Shown here in pieces: positions 42,599 to 51,709 of a stretch of DNA of 64,000 bases (the first letter of the stretch is position 1; each line of letters starts with the position of its first letter). The DNA lies in NCBI RefSeq assembly GCF_018255755.1, contig NZ_CP073766.1:620001-684000 (forward strand), written 5' to 3'. The DNA is from Chitinophaga sp. HK235 (lineage in GTDB: Bacteria > Bacteroidota > Bacteroidia > Chitinophagales > Chitinophagaceae). The position numbers and the translations under genes were made by a program. The notes under the pieces are model-generated. The model saw only the letters and a program-made list of their open reading frames with translations. It was not told the origin of the DNA and did not search any database.

Positions 42599-44620
42599 CT
42601 ATCTTCTCAGTACGCTCATGCCACTTACAGGATTGTCCTGTAATACTACCGTATAGCCGCGGGCGTTAATATCCTGTTCATCAGACAAGGGAACGGTAAA
42701 ATAAAAGCAGCTGCCTTCTCCATGTACGCTGGTAAACCAGATGCGGCCATGGTTGCGCTCCACAAAATCCTTGGAGAGGTGTAATCCCAGCCCGCAGCCT
42801 TTCTCGTTGCGGGTGCCGGTAGTGGAATAATATATATTGGAGAAAATACGATGCTGGTCATCTGCCGGAATACCGGTGCCATTGTCTTTGATGGTCACTT
42901 CTGCCTCGCCGTTTTCGAACCTTGAGGAGATAACGATCTCGCCGCCGCCGGGAGTGAATTTGATGGCATTGTTAATCAGGTTGCGCAATACGAGGCGTAT
43001 CATATCAGGATCTGCATAAACGAGAATGGCACTCTTCAGCTCATGCGACAGTTTCACATCTTTCTGCCGCGCCAATGTCTGCAGTAATTCAAATTCCTGG
43101 TTGAGCAGAAGGGTGAGGTCGAAGTCATCTGATTTTACACTGATGCCTTTCATCTGATTGCTGGCCCATTGCAGCATGTTGTCCATCATGTAGGCCGTAT
43201 TTTTTACATCTCTCCACAGCTCGTCGGTATAAAAACGAAACTGCTGGGCATCCATCTTTTCATCTTTCAACAGAAAAAGCAATCCTTCCAGAATAGCCAG
43301 TGGAGAGCGCAGGTCGTGAGAGATCACGGAAAATATTTTGTCCTTAACCTGGTTGAGGTTTTCCAGTGTAGCGTTTTGTTCGAGGATAATATGATTTTGC
43401 AGGGACACTTCCTGGGTTTTGCTGTTCAGCTGCCGGTACAGTTCCTGCTGATGTTTGTACAGTCGATATACCATTACGGTAATCAGCAGCAGTGCAAGGA
43501 AAAGGGCGGCCCCGGAGAGTACAAGTACCTGTTGTTGCTGTATGGTGGCGAGATGTAGCTGCTGTTCCTTTTTCAGCATGCTGTTTTCCCGTTGTTTTTT
43601 CTCTGTTTCATATTTCATCTGCGAACGGGTAATCTGCCGGCTTTTTTCCAGGTTGAAGTAATCGATGTTACGTTCGCTGAAAGCCTTGTAATGCCGCAGG
43701 GCAGAGGCGTAGTCATTGCGGGCGGAGTCGAGTTTGAAGCGGATCTTATAATAGATCATTTCATTTTTGACGTTGCCCAGTTTTTCATTGAGCGCTTTGG
43801 CGGCATCCAGATTTTTCTCTGCGCTCTTCAGATCGCCCAGCTGCGTCTGTACTTCAGCCAGGTTAAGACTGGCTTTGGTAAGTCCGGGCTGGTTGTCGGT
43901 AGCCTTGTAGTATTGAGCAGACAGCAGGTGGTACTGCAAAGCCACATCATAATGCTCTTCCAGCATCGCCACAATACCCAGATTTTCATAGGTATAGGCC
44001 AGCCCGCGCTCATCGCGCAGTGCTTTTTTGAGCTTTTCGGATTTATATAGATAGATAAGGGCAGAATCGGTTTTTTTCAGGGCAATATAAGCGGAGCCAA
44101 TGTTATTCAGGGTTTTACTGATCTCCGGGGTTTCATTGAGTTGTTCTTTTAACTGTAAGGATTTCCGGAGATAGATCAATGCATCACGGGGGCTGTTTTG
44201 TTCGGTGAAAATATTACCAACATCATTGTTGAGGATGCCCAGGGTGCGGATATCTCCCTGTGTTTCTGCCAATTTCAGCGCGGCCAGGGTATATTCCAGC
44301 TGTTTGTCGAGGTTACCTTTGGTATTCTCCACCAGTGCGAGGTTGCGGGTGGCCCATATTTTCCCTTTGGTATATCCCAGTTCGCTGCTGAGATTGAGGG
44401 CTTCCTCTCCGTATCGGGCTGCAATGACGGCATCTTTGGTAAAGTATATGCGTGACAGTTGGTTCAGCAGGTCTACCCTGATGGTGTCTTTCTGTGTGTG
44501 AGCGTTAAGGGTCTGCTGCAGGCTATCTATTCCGCTTTGCTGAGCCCTGGTAGCAGGAGACAACAGTAATAAGCACAGGGGAATAAAAATGCACTTTTTC
44601 AAAGGTATGGCCGGCAGCAT
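42599..44620 (-). CDS. TPR-containing sensor histidine kinase
   Basis: 673 residues from the Met giving MLPAIPLKKCIFIPLCLLLL, which provides a signal peptide ending at ATRAQQ. Order: periplasmic tetratricopeptide repeats (about residues 40-330; repeats such as AYIALKKTDSALIYLYKSEKL), one membrane helix (VLVLSGAALFLALLLITVMVY), a coiled coil, HisKA with the phospho-accepting H435 (VISHDLRSPLA), and HATPase_c with N box NNAIKFTPGGG, G1 DNGTGIPADD and G2 GCGLGLHLSKDFVERN. No receiver domain or adjacent response regulator is found, so it is an orphan kinase. The periplasmic TPRs suggest recognition of a protein or peptide signal. Confidence 0.93.
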   Translation of the reverse strand: MLPAIPLKKCIFIPLCLLLLSPATRAQQSGIDSLQQTLNAHTQKDTIRVDLLNQLSRIYFTKDAVIAARYGEEALNLSSELGYTKGKIWATRNLALVENTKGNLDKQLEYTLAALKLAETQGDIRTLGILNNDVGNIFTEQNSPRDALIYLRKSLQLKEQLNETPEISKTLNNIGSAYIALKKTDSALIYLYKSEKLKKALRDERGLAYTYENLGIVAMLEEHYDVALQYHLLSAQYYKATDNQPGLTKASLNLAEVQTQLGDLKSAEKNLDAAKALNEKLGNVKNEMIYYKIRFKLDSARNDYASALRHYKAFSERNIDYFNLEKSRQITRSQMKYETEKKQRENSMLKKEQQLHLATIQQQQVLVLSGAALFLALLLITVMVYRLYKHQQELYRQLNSKTQEVSLQNHIILEQNATLENLNQVKDKIFSVISHDLRSPLAILEGLLFLLKDEKMDAQQFRFYTDELWRDVKNTAYMMDNMLQWASNQMKGISVKSDDFDLTLLLNQEFELLQTLARQKDVKLSHELKSAILVYADPDMIRLVLRNLINNAIKFTPGGGEIVISSRFENGEAEVTIKDNGTGIPADDQHRIFSNIYYSTTGTRNEKGCGLGLHLSKDFVERNHGRIWFTSVHGEGSCFYFTVPLSDEQDINARGYTVVLQDNPVSGMSVLRR

Positions 44621-44868
44621 AGTGTAATATTGTTGGCAGTGACATAGTAGAGCGATTCGGGGACGGTCCACTTAATTTATTGCATAAAAATAAAGATAAT
44701 GGAGCACGATTCAAAAGAACGATGGATAAAATGTGTGTTAGAACGTGTGATTTTTGTGTTATAGGCTGTGAATGCCAATCTGGTCGTATCTTCACAATGT
44801 ACCGGCAATAGATAAATTTGTCTAGCTATTGCCGTTAAACATAAACTTTTAAATTTCAGGCGATTAAT

Positions 44869-45153
44869 ATGAAACCGGTTATTACCATAGCTTATTGCCC
44901 CAAATGCGGATGGCTGTTACGGGCTGCGTATATGGCGCAGGAACTCCTGACATCTTTCACAGAAGAGCTGGGCGGTGTTACTTTACGTCCCAGTGAAACT
45001 GCAGGTACCTATACCATCTTCCTCAATGAAGAAAAAATATTTGACCGGAAAGAAGCCGGGCATTTCCCGGAGATAAAATTCCTGAAACAGCTGGTACGCG
45101 ATCATGTAGCACCCGGCAAAAGTCTGGGCCACTCAGACAGGAGTACTGATTAA
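44869..45153 (+). CDS. Rdx-family (SelT/SelW/SelH-like) redox protein, Cys form
   Basis: 94 residues with a thioredoxin-like fold. It carries the family CxxC at C10-C13 (YCPKCGWLLRAAYMAQELL), where eukaryotic members have CxxU. The conserved GGVTLRPSETAGTYTIFLN strand region and ending motif FPEIKFLKQLVRDHV are present. It is predicted to be a small cytosolic thiol redox protein of unknown partner, and it is monocistronic. Confidence 0.9.
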   Translation: MKPVITIAYCPKCGWLLRAAYMAQELLTSFTEELGGVTLRPSETAGTYTIFLNEEKIFDRKEAGHFPEIKFLKQLVRDHVAPGKSLGHSDRSTD

Positions 45154-45256
45154 TTGGAAGATGGTCATCATGATACAGGCATAAATGCAATCGATTATGC
45201 GTTAGGGTTAGGATGGTTTCTTCCCGGAAATCCGTAGTTCGTAATGCGTAATTGTT

Positions 45257-45264
45257 TACATTTG
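45257..45264 (+). promoter_or_regulatory. -7 box directly before an outer-membrane protein gene
   Basis: TACATTTG matches TAnnTTTG and ends 5 bases before the ATG at 45270, giving a leader of only one or two bases. Confidence 0.5.
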
Positions 45265-45269
45265 CGCCC

Positions 45270-46445
45270 ATGTATAAAGCACTTAAGATCACGGTGTTGC
45301 TAACTTCATTGGCAATAGGTACCCAGGCGCAACAGGATACAGTTACAGCAGATAAAACAGTTCCGGCAGACAGCCTTGCATTCCGGAAAAAGAGCTTTTT
45401 CCCACTGCCGGTTTTAGGCTACTCTCAGGAGAAAGGTCTCGAAATAGGAGCGGCGATGTTGTATTCTTTTTATACGGATAACGCCCACCCGGATATCACA
45501 ACGCGTAACTCCACGCTCAACCTGATCCCGGCTGTGACCACAGAAAATCAGTTTAAAATTGATCTGAAGGCCAATATCTGGACCAGGGGCAACACCTGGC
45601 ACTATAAAGGAAACCTCCGTTATCATAATTTCCCGCTGTATTTCTTCGGCATCGGCAACGACACCCGTTATGACACCCGCTCCCTGCTCAATAATATCCG
45701 CTATAAGGCCCATCTGGAAGCAGAACGCCGTATTACCGGTCATTTCTATGCGGGGGCTTCCCTGCTGTATCAGAACGACTCCTACAGCAGCAAAGACGAT
45801 AAGGGTCTATACAACACTTTGCCGCTGATAGGAAAAGAAGGCGGGCATGTTACCTTCATCGGACTGACAGGCATCTTCGATAACCGCGACAATCAGAACT
45901 ATACCCATAAGGGCTGGTGGCTGAAATTGAATGCGGCCTATGCGCCGGCATTTGTCAGCTCAGAACCCCTGTTCAAACTGGAAGCGCAGGGAGTCCATTT
46001 TATCTCCCTATCCCGCAAAAGCACGCTGGGCCTGAATGGTATCTTCAACAGCCTGCAGGGTTCCAATTTACCATTTTACCTGCTGCCGGAACTGGGCAAC
46101 GACCAGATGATGCGCGGATATTACACCGGCCGTTACCGCGATCAGAACTACCTGGCAGCACAGGCAGAATACCGCTACCTGATCGATCCGAAAATTCATA
46201 TACACATCTGGTTTGTAGATGTGAAGCCTAAATTCGCACTGGCAGCTTTCGCTGGCGCGGGTTCGGTGTTTAATAACCACAATTTTGCCTTGTCTGGCTT
46301 CAAACCCAGCATGGGCGGTGGTATCCGCTACTTCTACGATGAAAATGCCAAACTGACTATTCGTATAGACTACGCCGTGGGTGAGAAACTCGCTGGTGAG
46401 TCAAGACAAAAGGGATTGTACTTGTCGCTGGCAGAAGCATTTTAA
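45270..46445 (+). CDS. BamA/TamA-type outer-membrane beta-barrel protein
   Basis: 391 residues from MYKALKITVLLTSLAIGTQAQQ, a clear signal peptide; an upstream TTG start would lie inside the promoter. The remainder is one beta barrel of the surface-antigen (D15) superfamily, with LGYSQEKGLEIGAAMLYSF as the first strands and the diagnostic late-barrel G-N-DQMMRGYYTGRYRDQNYLAAQAEYRYL segment. POTRA domains are absent, so it is not BamA itself. Such short barrels are frequent in Bacteroidota and their role is unknown. Confidence 0.85.
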   Translation: MYKALKITVLLTSLAIGTQAQQDTVTADKTVPADSLAFRKKSFFPLPVLGYSQEKGLEIGAAMLYSFYTDNAHPDITTRNSTLNLIPAVTTENQFKIDLKANIWTRGNTWHYKGNLRYHNFPLYFFGIGNDTRYDTRSLLNNIRYKAHLEAERRITGHFYAGASLLYQNDSYSSKDDKGLYNTLPLIGKEGGHVTFIGLTGIFDNRDNQNYTHKGWWLKLNAAYAPAFVSSEPLFKLEAQGVHFISLSRKSTLGLNGIFNSLQGSNLPFYLLPELGNDQMMRGYYTGRYRDQNYLAAQAEYRYLIDPKIHIHIWFVDVKPKFALAAFAGAGSVFNNHNFALSGFKPSMGGGIRYFYDENAKLTIRIDYAVGEKLAGESRQKGLYLSLAEAF

Positions 46446-46527
46446 ACAACTTTCTGGGCTGCTTGTTATGTGAGAACAATTCTTTAACTTCCTAGAAGTT
46501 GAAACCCATCTCACAAAACCACTGTTT

Positions 46528-47544
46528 ATGAAAAAAGTGCACCTGTTTTCAGCCGCTATGCTGGCATTAGCACTCGCAGGAAACGTTCAGGCCCAGGAAC
46601 GTTCCGGAGTTGCCCCTCATTCAAAATTTTATCTCAGAGCATTTGGCGGTTATTCGTTTAGTGTTTTCTCGGGACAATTCCCGAATGTTGGCCCATTTCC
46701 ACCACAAGACCTGCATACCGAATTTAATCCGGCTAATCCCAACCCGCTGGACACCATCAGCCGAAAAGTACTCACGGGCTCTTATGGCGAGGGTGTCAGA
46801 GGGGGGCTGGCCTTCGGTTACAACATCAACAAGTACATGGCCGTGGAAGTATCTTTCGATTACTATCACAGTAAGAAAAACCTGATGACCAAAAATCTGA
46901 CCACACTGGTTGGCAATGGTAAGCAACTGGTAAGTGTTGAATCTAACGGTCATGTAAATGCCCTGATCTTTACACCCGGTTTTGTACTGAGCCCGGGTTT
47001 TGAAAAGGTCAACCCCTACATCCGTTTTGGGGCGGTGCTGCCGCTGTGGGGTCGCCTTTATATTGACACGGATGTGGACCAGCTGAGTACAGTGCCCAAT
47101 ATTCCTCCTGGTACACAAGTACATACGGTTATTCATCGTAAGGAAGAAGTAAGGCCCAATATCACCCTGGGTTTTCAGGGCGCCCTGGGCGTATCCTTTT
47201 ACCTGAGTCCCCGCTTCGACATCTTCGTGGAAGCAGAGTATAAAAACGTACCGGTAAAAAGTAAAAACAAGGAAGTCACCACCTATACGGAAACCAACAC
47301 CCTTGTTAGCGCTGCTTCCGGTGCTACTTTGCAGCAGTTGCCAGGCCGTGGTCTCAGTGACCTCAGTCAGGCAGAAAAGAAAGTTGATTATGTGACTACC
47401 CTCGATCGAAGCTCCAATACCAAGGTTAATCAGATTGGTGCCAGGGTGTTTTATAAAAATGATAACGCGCCCTCCAACGATCTCAAGTCATACATTAACA
47501 TCGGTGGATTGGGAGCAAATGCAGGGATCAAATTCAGACTATGA
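46528..47544 (+). CDS. Outer-membrane beta-barrel protein (OmpA/OprF-like barrel)
   Basis: 338 residues with a signal peptide (MKKVHLFSAAMLALALAGNVQAQ) and alternating amphipathic strands ending in the typical final strand GANAGIKFRL (C-terminal aromatic replaced by Leu). Middle strands include YLRAFGGYSFSVFSG, GLAFGYNINKYMAVEVSFDYYHS and NITLGFQGALGVSFYLSP. No OmpA peptidoglycan-binding domain follows. Its stop is 46 bases from the left end of an IS element whose hairpin end can serve as its terminator. Confidence 0.83.
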   Translation: MKKVHLFSAAMLALALAGNVQAQERSGVAPHSKFYLRAFGGYSFSVFSGQFPNVGPFPPQDLHTEFNPANPNPLDTISRKVLTGSYGEGVRGGLAFGYNINKYMAVEVSFDYYHSKKNLMTKNLTTLVGNGKQLVSVESNGHVNALIFTPGFVLSPGFEKVNPYIRFGAVLPLWGRLYIDTDVDQLSTVPNIPPGTQVHTVIHRKEEVRPNITLGFQGALGVSFYLSPRFDIFVEAEYKNVPVKSKNKEVTTYTETNTLVSAASGATLQQLPGRGLSDLSQAEKKVDYVTTLDRSSNTKVNQIGARVFYKNDNAPSNDLKSYINIGGLGANAGIKFRL

Positions 47545-47587
47545 TGAATAATGATACTGCTGATGCGCCTGATCAGCAGAGATAAAA

Positions 47588-47625
47588 AAGGGGGTGTCTC
47601 AAAAGACACTCCCTTCTTTTTTTTT
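47588..47625 (+). terminator. Left IS end acting as intrinsic terminator
   Basis: The stem 47588-47598 pairs with 47605-47615 (one G-T) and is followed by CTTTTTTTTT. It would stop transcripts arriving from the upstream outer-membrane protein gene. Confidence 0.7.
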
Positions 47626-47667
47626 GGGGGGGGAAATCTGCGGGGTAGCTTTTTCCGTTTTTATAGT

Positions 47668-49215
47668 ATGCCCAAAGGAAAAACACTATCAGTAGTCTTT
47701 AAAGCCAATCAGCAGCACCAGGCTATGCTTTTCCCTCCCGAGATTGGGGATCTGATAGCCGAGAATCACCCAGTTCGTGTGGTGGATGACGTAATAGAAA
47801 AGATCGATATAACTTTATTGCTGAAGCGTTATAAAGCAGGAGGAACCAGCAGTTACCATCCCAGGATGTTATTGAAAGTCCTTATTTACGCTTATATAAA
47901 TAACATTTACAGTAGCCGTAAAATAGAGGAGGCACTAGGCCAGAACATCCACTTTATGTGGCTTAGTGGTATGAGTAAACCCGATCATAATACGATCAAC
48001 AGGTTCCGTGGTGAACGCTTGCAAAAGGTATTACAACCTATATTCACCCAGGTGGTATTGTTGTTATGCGAAGAAGGCTTACTGAACATAAAAGAACTGT
48101 ACACTGACGGGACAAAGATAGAATCGCAGGCAAATCGCTACAGTTTTGTATGGAGCAATGGCATTAAGTACAGTAAAGAAAAAATAAAACAGCAGCTTAA
48201 TGACTTGTGGAAATATGCACAATCAGTGGCAGCTTCAGAATTGGGTGATGATACGGACCCATCCGGATATGACAAAATCGACAGTGAAAAAGTCAGTAAA
48301 ACAATAGCGGCCATCAATGACGCCCTCAAAGAAAAACCCATAGACAAGCGGATCAGACAAAAGCTGGGATATGCTCACCGTAACTGGCCTTCAGCGTTGG
48401 ATAAGTATGAGCAACAGGAACAAATAATAGGCTCTAACCGCAATAGCTATAGCAAAACAGATCCCGCCGCTACCTTTATGCGTATGAAGGAAGATCATAT
48501 GAAGAATGGTCAGCTTAAACCAGCTTATAATCTCCAGATAAGTACTAATAATCAATACATCGTCAATTACAGCCTTCATCAGCAGTCCACGGATACATCA
48601 ACTTTAATCAGTCATCTCCTGCAGTATATACGGTTATATAAACGAGTGCCCGCCAATATTACAGCGGATGCAGGGTATGGCAGCGAACAGAACTATCAAT
48701 GGCTGGAAAACAGGAGAATTACGGCTTATGTTAAGCATGCTTCCTTCGATCGCAACCAGCACTGGTCAACTAAAACCAGGGAAATGTTCAAGGCCCAAAA
48801 CCTACCCTACAATGCTGAAAAGGACCACTATATCTGCCCTGCCGGCCAGCGAATGCGTAGAAAAAGTACGTTCCCAAAAACAACTAAAAACGGTTACAGG
48901 CAAACAATAACTACTTATCAAGCCAGAACATGCGAAGGATGTACATTACGGCAGATGTGTCATGATCAACAAACAAATCGCATCATAGAAGTAAATCATA
49001 ATCTAAATCGTCTTAAGGCGCTGGCTGACAAACGATTAAAAGGAAGAAAAGGAATACAGAAGCGTAAACAGCGTTGCCATGACGTGGAATCTGTCTTCGC
49101 AAATATTAAGCATAATCATGGCTTTAAAAGATTTATGCTAAAAGGGATGGATAAAGTGTCAATCGAAATGGGATTAATGGCTATGGCACACAATCTTAGA
49201 AAGAAAACAGCATAA
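47668..49215 (+). CDS. IS1182-family transposase
   Basis: 515 residues from MPKGKTLSVVFKANQQHQAML; an in-frame Met at 47551 would add residues encoded by the IS end and its flank and is not credible. Domain order is N-terminal DUF772-type region (YHPRMLLKVLIYAYINNIYSSRKIEEAL), then DDE catalytic core with TDGTKIESQANRYSF (first Asp), NITADAGYGSEQNY (second Asp) and the late VESVFANIKHNHGFKRF (Glu). A Cys cluster CEGCTLRQMC is also present near residues 425-434. The frame is uninterrupted, so the element may be active. Confidence 0.93.
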   Translation: MPKGKTLSVVFKANQQHQAMLFPPEIGDLIAENHPVRVVDDVIEKIDITLLLKRYKAGGTSSYHPRMLLKVLIYAYINNIYSSRKIEEALGQNIHFMWLSGMSKPDHNTINRFRGERLQKVLQPIFTQVVLLLCEEGLLNIKELYTDGTKIESQANRYSFVWSNGIKYSKEKIKQQLNDLWKYAQSVAASELGDDTDPSGYDKIDSEKVSKTIAAINDALKEKPIDKRIRQKLGYAHRNWPSALDKYEQQEQIIGSNRNSYSKTDPAATFMRMKEDHMKNGQLKPAYNLQISTNNQYIVNYSLHQQSTDTSTLISHLLQYIRLYKRVPANITADAGYGSEQNYQWLENRRITAYVKHASFDRNQHWSTKTREMFKAQNLPYNAEKDHYICPAGQRMRRKSTFPKTTKNGYRQTITTYQARTCEGCTLRQMCHDQQTNRIIEVNHNLNRLKALADKRLKGRKGIQKRKQRCHDVESVFANIKHNHGFKRFMLKGMDKVSIEMGLMAMAHNLRKKTA

Positions 49216-49289
49216 AATCAGGTTAACCCTTCACTTCTAAAAATGGAAACTGGAGAATCATTATAACAACCGGAATTTATAAAAAAGAA

Positions 49290-49312
49290 GCCGTCTCTTG
49301 TTTTGAGACGGC
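49290..49312 (-). terminator. Right IS end acting as terminator
   Basis: GCCGTCTC pairs with GAGACGGC around a 7-base loop. On the minus strand it is followed by TTCTTTTTT and on the plus strand by CCCTTTTA, so it can stop transcripts both leaving and entering the element. Confidence 0.7.
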
Positions 49313-49368
49313 CCCTTTTATCAAAAGTGATCTCCGTTCATCCGGAGCATCAGCAGTATCAGCATTCA

Positions 49369-50322
49369 TCACAGTTCATAGTTGCTGGCGGTATTCAACA
49401 ACAACACAGCTTCATGGTCCAGCTGGAGCTGGACGCCATGCATAATTTCCTGGAGCTGCACTATGTTGGTAGCGCTGGCGATGGGTGCTGTGATAGCAGG
49501 GCGGGTGAGGAGCCAGGCAAGCGCAACACCTGCAGGTGTGCTGTTGTAACGGGCCGCTATCTTGTCCAGGGCCGCGAGTATACGCATACCCCTATCGTTG
49601 AGGTAGTTGAGTGCTTTCTTGCCGCGGGCTTTACTTTTGGCGACATCTGCCTGGTTTCGATATTTACCGCTAAGGAAACCACTGGCCAGGGAATAGTAGC
49701 AAATCACACCGATCTGATGTTTTTCGCAAACGGAGGCCAGTTCTTTTTCGTAGCCGGCGCGGTCATAAAGATTATATTCCGGCTGGAAGGTATCGTAGAG
49801 GGGATAGCCGTGCTGCTCGCTGGTATGCAGACTTTCTTCCAGTCTGGCAGCGCTCATATTGGAAGCCCCGATGGCCCTTACTTTGCCTGCTTTTTCAAGG
49901 ATGGCATAAGCTTCCAGGGTTTCTTCCACTGGTGTACTGCTATCATAGTGTGTTTGATAAAGATCAATGTAGTCTGTTTGCAGGCGTCGCAGAGAGTCTT
50001 CAACAGCCTTGAGGATATAGGCTTTGGTGGTGTTGGCTCCTTGTCCCATATCGCCGCCTACTTTGGTGGCAATCAGTACTTCGTCCCGGTTGCCACGTTG
50101 CTGCATCCACTTGCCGATAATCGTTTCCGATTCGCCACCCTGATTGCCAGGTACCCAGCGGGAATAAACATCGGCGGTATCGATCAGACTAAACCCGTTA
50201 TTGGTAAACTCATCCAGCAGTTTAAAGGAAGTGGCTTCATCCACAGACCAGCCAAACACATTGCCACCAAAGGCGAAGGGCGCTGCTTCCAGCCCTGATT
50301 TTCCAAGTTTCCGTTTTTCCAT
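49369..50322 (-). CDS. Aldo/keto reductase
   Basis: 317 residues forming a TIM barrel. The catalytic tetrad can be seen as Asp and Tyr in LIDTADVYSRW, Lys in VLIATKVGG and His in LYQTHYDSS. NADPH-binding signatures appear near the C-terminus (TAPIASATNIVQLQE). The opening MEKRKLGKSGLEAAPFAFGGNVFGW is characteristic of the AKR11/YajO-like group. It probably reduces aldehydes or sugars; no specific substrate is indicated. Confidence 0.93.
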   Translation of the reverse strand: MEKRKLGKSGLEAAPFAFGGNVFGWSVDEATSFKLLDEFTNNGFSLIDTADVYSRWVPGNQGGESETIIGKWMQQRGNRDEVLIATKVGGDMGQGANTTKAYILKAVEDSLRRLQTDYIDLYQTHYDSSTPVEETLEAYAILEKAGKVRAIGASNMSAARLEESLHTSEQHGYPLYDTFQPEYNLYDRAGYEKELASVCEKHQIGVICYYSLASGFLSGKYRNQADVAKSKARGKKALNYLNDRGMRILAALDKIAARYNSTPAGVALAWLLTRPAITAPIASATNIVQLQEIMHGVQLQLDHEAVLLLNTASNYEL

Positions 50323-50369
50323 GGTTATTTATTTGATGCTGAGGTCAGCTTATCCATAGCTAATTTAAC

Positions 50370-50377
50370 TACTTTTG
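50370..50377 (+). promoter_or_regulatory. -7 box of the acidic protein gene
   Basis: TACTTTTG fits TAnnTTTG, 19 bases before the ATG at 50397. Confidence 0.5.
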
Positions 50378-50396
50378 TGTTTCATCTTTTTATTTT

Positions 50397-51212
50397 ATGC
50401 GAATGCAAACAGGAATATCACAGGAAGACTTCAACTGGGTGACGGGCAATTTTGGTAAACAAAGTGGCAATTCATACATGGATATGAAAGAAGATGTGAT
50501 CCATGAAATATTTCCGGACAAGGTTGTGATCGGCACCCGTTTTCTGAACTGTGCTTCGTATGAACTTTCTTTTGCAGACAATCAGCTCCACATTAAGAAG
50601 AACAGGCTGGACAACCACATGTTGCAGGAGAAAGCGAAGATGATTCCGGATGAGATGCAGGAAGAAGATGTGGAAGAGCTGGTAACCCTCTGGGAGAATA
50701 TGCTGCGCGAACTGAAGATGAAGGAAAAACTGAAAAGTCTCTCCAATGCCCGGGAACTCATGGCTCAGCTGTACCTGGATATTTTTGATGAAGAAGAGGC
50801 GGAAGAACAGATTGATAACCTCCCTGAAGTGGTAACCCCAAATGTGACGGTTATCTGGGAAGAGTTGCAGGTGGCATTACAGCAAACCGGCAACCTGGCT
50901 GATTTTGAATGGAAGGAACTGTCAGATGAAGGTACCTATGCGCTGAATGAGTTGTCGCCGGTGGTAAAAGCCGGTGCTTCCCTGGAGGCCCCTACCCAGG
51001 ACGAATATGAAGAGATCCTGGCTGCCGAAGATTTTGCCAAAGCATTGCTGGATCATTTCAATCGTCAACTGGAAGACTATGAACTGAAGATCGTCGCTAT
51101 CGGTCCATCTCTGGATGAATATCAGTCTTTTGCCTGTTTCCCTATGCAGGACTTCAGACTGGCCAATGCAGTGCTCAAAATGGAAGAGCTGTGCCTGATC
51201 TGCTTTTTCTGA
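50397..51212 (+). CDS. Acidic cytoplasmic protein, unknown function
   Basis: 271 residues, very rich in Glu and Asp, with no signal peptide or membrane helix. An N-terminal alpha/beta part (SQEDFNWVTGNFGKQSGNSYMD) is followed by a charged helix (MQEEDVEELVTLWENMLRELK) and a C-terminal part with YALNELSPVVKAGASLE and LKIVAIGPSLDEYQSFACFP. The last part vaguely recalls DUF6630-like SMI1/KNR4-neighbour proteins, but I cannot assign a family with confidence. It is a single gene with its own promoter. Confidence 0.75.
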   Translation: MRMQTGISQEDFNWVTGNFGKQSGNSYMDMKEDVIHEIFPDKVVIGTRFLNCASYELSFADNQLHIKKNRLDNHMLQEKAKMIPDEMQEEDVEELVTLWENMLRELKMKEKLKSLSNARELMAQLYLDIFDEEEAEEQIDNLPEVVTPNVTVIWEELQVALQQTGNLADFEWKELSDEGTYALNELSPVVKAGASLEAPTQDEYEEILAAEDFAKALLDHFNRQLEDYELKIVAIGPSLDEYQSFACFPMQDFRLANAVLKMEELCLICFF

Positions 51213-51318
51213 TGTACGAACATGCTTCCCTCGCATTAAAAAATCCTTAAAATGTAGGTAGTGACTGGCTAAAGCCAGTAGCATTGAATAACTTTAGTGC
51301 ATATAAAGTTAGTTGGGT

Positions 51319-51660
51319 GTGAAACTACTAAGGCTGTTATTCCTTGTACTCATTGCAGTATGTGTGCTACCACAGGTGGAGCAGGCAGACAGCTATGCAC
51401 GTGCAATGGTAGGGCAGCATAGCTTCAGTGTTACACAATATGTGCTGAAGCATACGCCTCACTTCCATACTACCATCAAAAAATTAAAGCGTCGTCCGGT
51501 AGGCCTCAACGACAGTAACAGTCAGGTATGTTCTATCATCAGCTTTAATATTCCTCCCCGTTTTATTTATGTAGATGATGCCACCAGTGGGTATCATTGT
51601 AATCCCTATCTCAGTGTTCCTGTTCCGCTCAGAAGCTGGCGAGGCCCTCCCGTAGCCTGA
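51319..51660 (+). CDS. Small exported protein upstream of the efflux operon
   Basis: About 113 residues if started at GTG 51319 (VKLLRLLFLVLIAVCVLP), or two more from TTG 51313; no ATG is available. The hydrophobic leader and following EQADSYARA look like a signal peptide. Two Cys (in SQVCSIISF and SGYHCNPYLS) may form a disulfide, and the tail is Pro/Arg-rich (VPVPLRSWRGPPVA). It lies 49 bases upstream of the TolC-like gene. The unusual start and small size leave some doubt. No known family. Confidence 0.55.
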   Translation: MKLLRLLFLVLIAVCVLPQVEQADSYARAMVGQHSFSVTQYVLKHTPHFHTTIKKLKRRPVGLNDSNSQVCSIISFNIPPRFIYVDDATSGYHCNPYLSVPVPLRSWRGPPVA

Positions 51661-51709
51661 TTCCTCCTTTTTTAGATATTTTTTACTGACCAATCTTTCC
51701 AGCGAATTT

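Larger units (their letters stand above)
47590..49315 (+). mobile_element. IS1182-family insertion sequence, apparently complete
   Basis: One transposase gene is bounded by related inverted ends: left GGGGGTGTCTCAAAA (47590-47604) and right, read inward on the minus strand, GGGGCCGTCTCAAAA (49315-49301), 13 of 15 identical. Both ends continue into internal hairpins followed by TTCTTTTTT. No convincing target duplication is visible because both flanks are A/T runs (TAAAAAA and TTTTAT). The outer boundary could lie a few bases further out. Confidence 0.85.

Noticed and set aside
47551..47667. N-terminal extension of the transposase
   Set aside because: The extension would be encoded by flanking DNA and the IS inverted end, including a low-complexity FFFFGGG run; the family N-terminus begins at the Met at 47668.
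47584..49320. Target-site duplication flanking the IS
   Set aside because: The flanks are A and T runs that match trivially; no unique duplicated word could be identified.
49303..50298. 331-residue plus-strand frame opposite the aldo/keto reductase
   Set aside because: The minus strand encodes a complete reductase with its catalytic tetrad; the plus-strand frame starts inside the IS end and has no domain.
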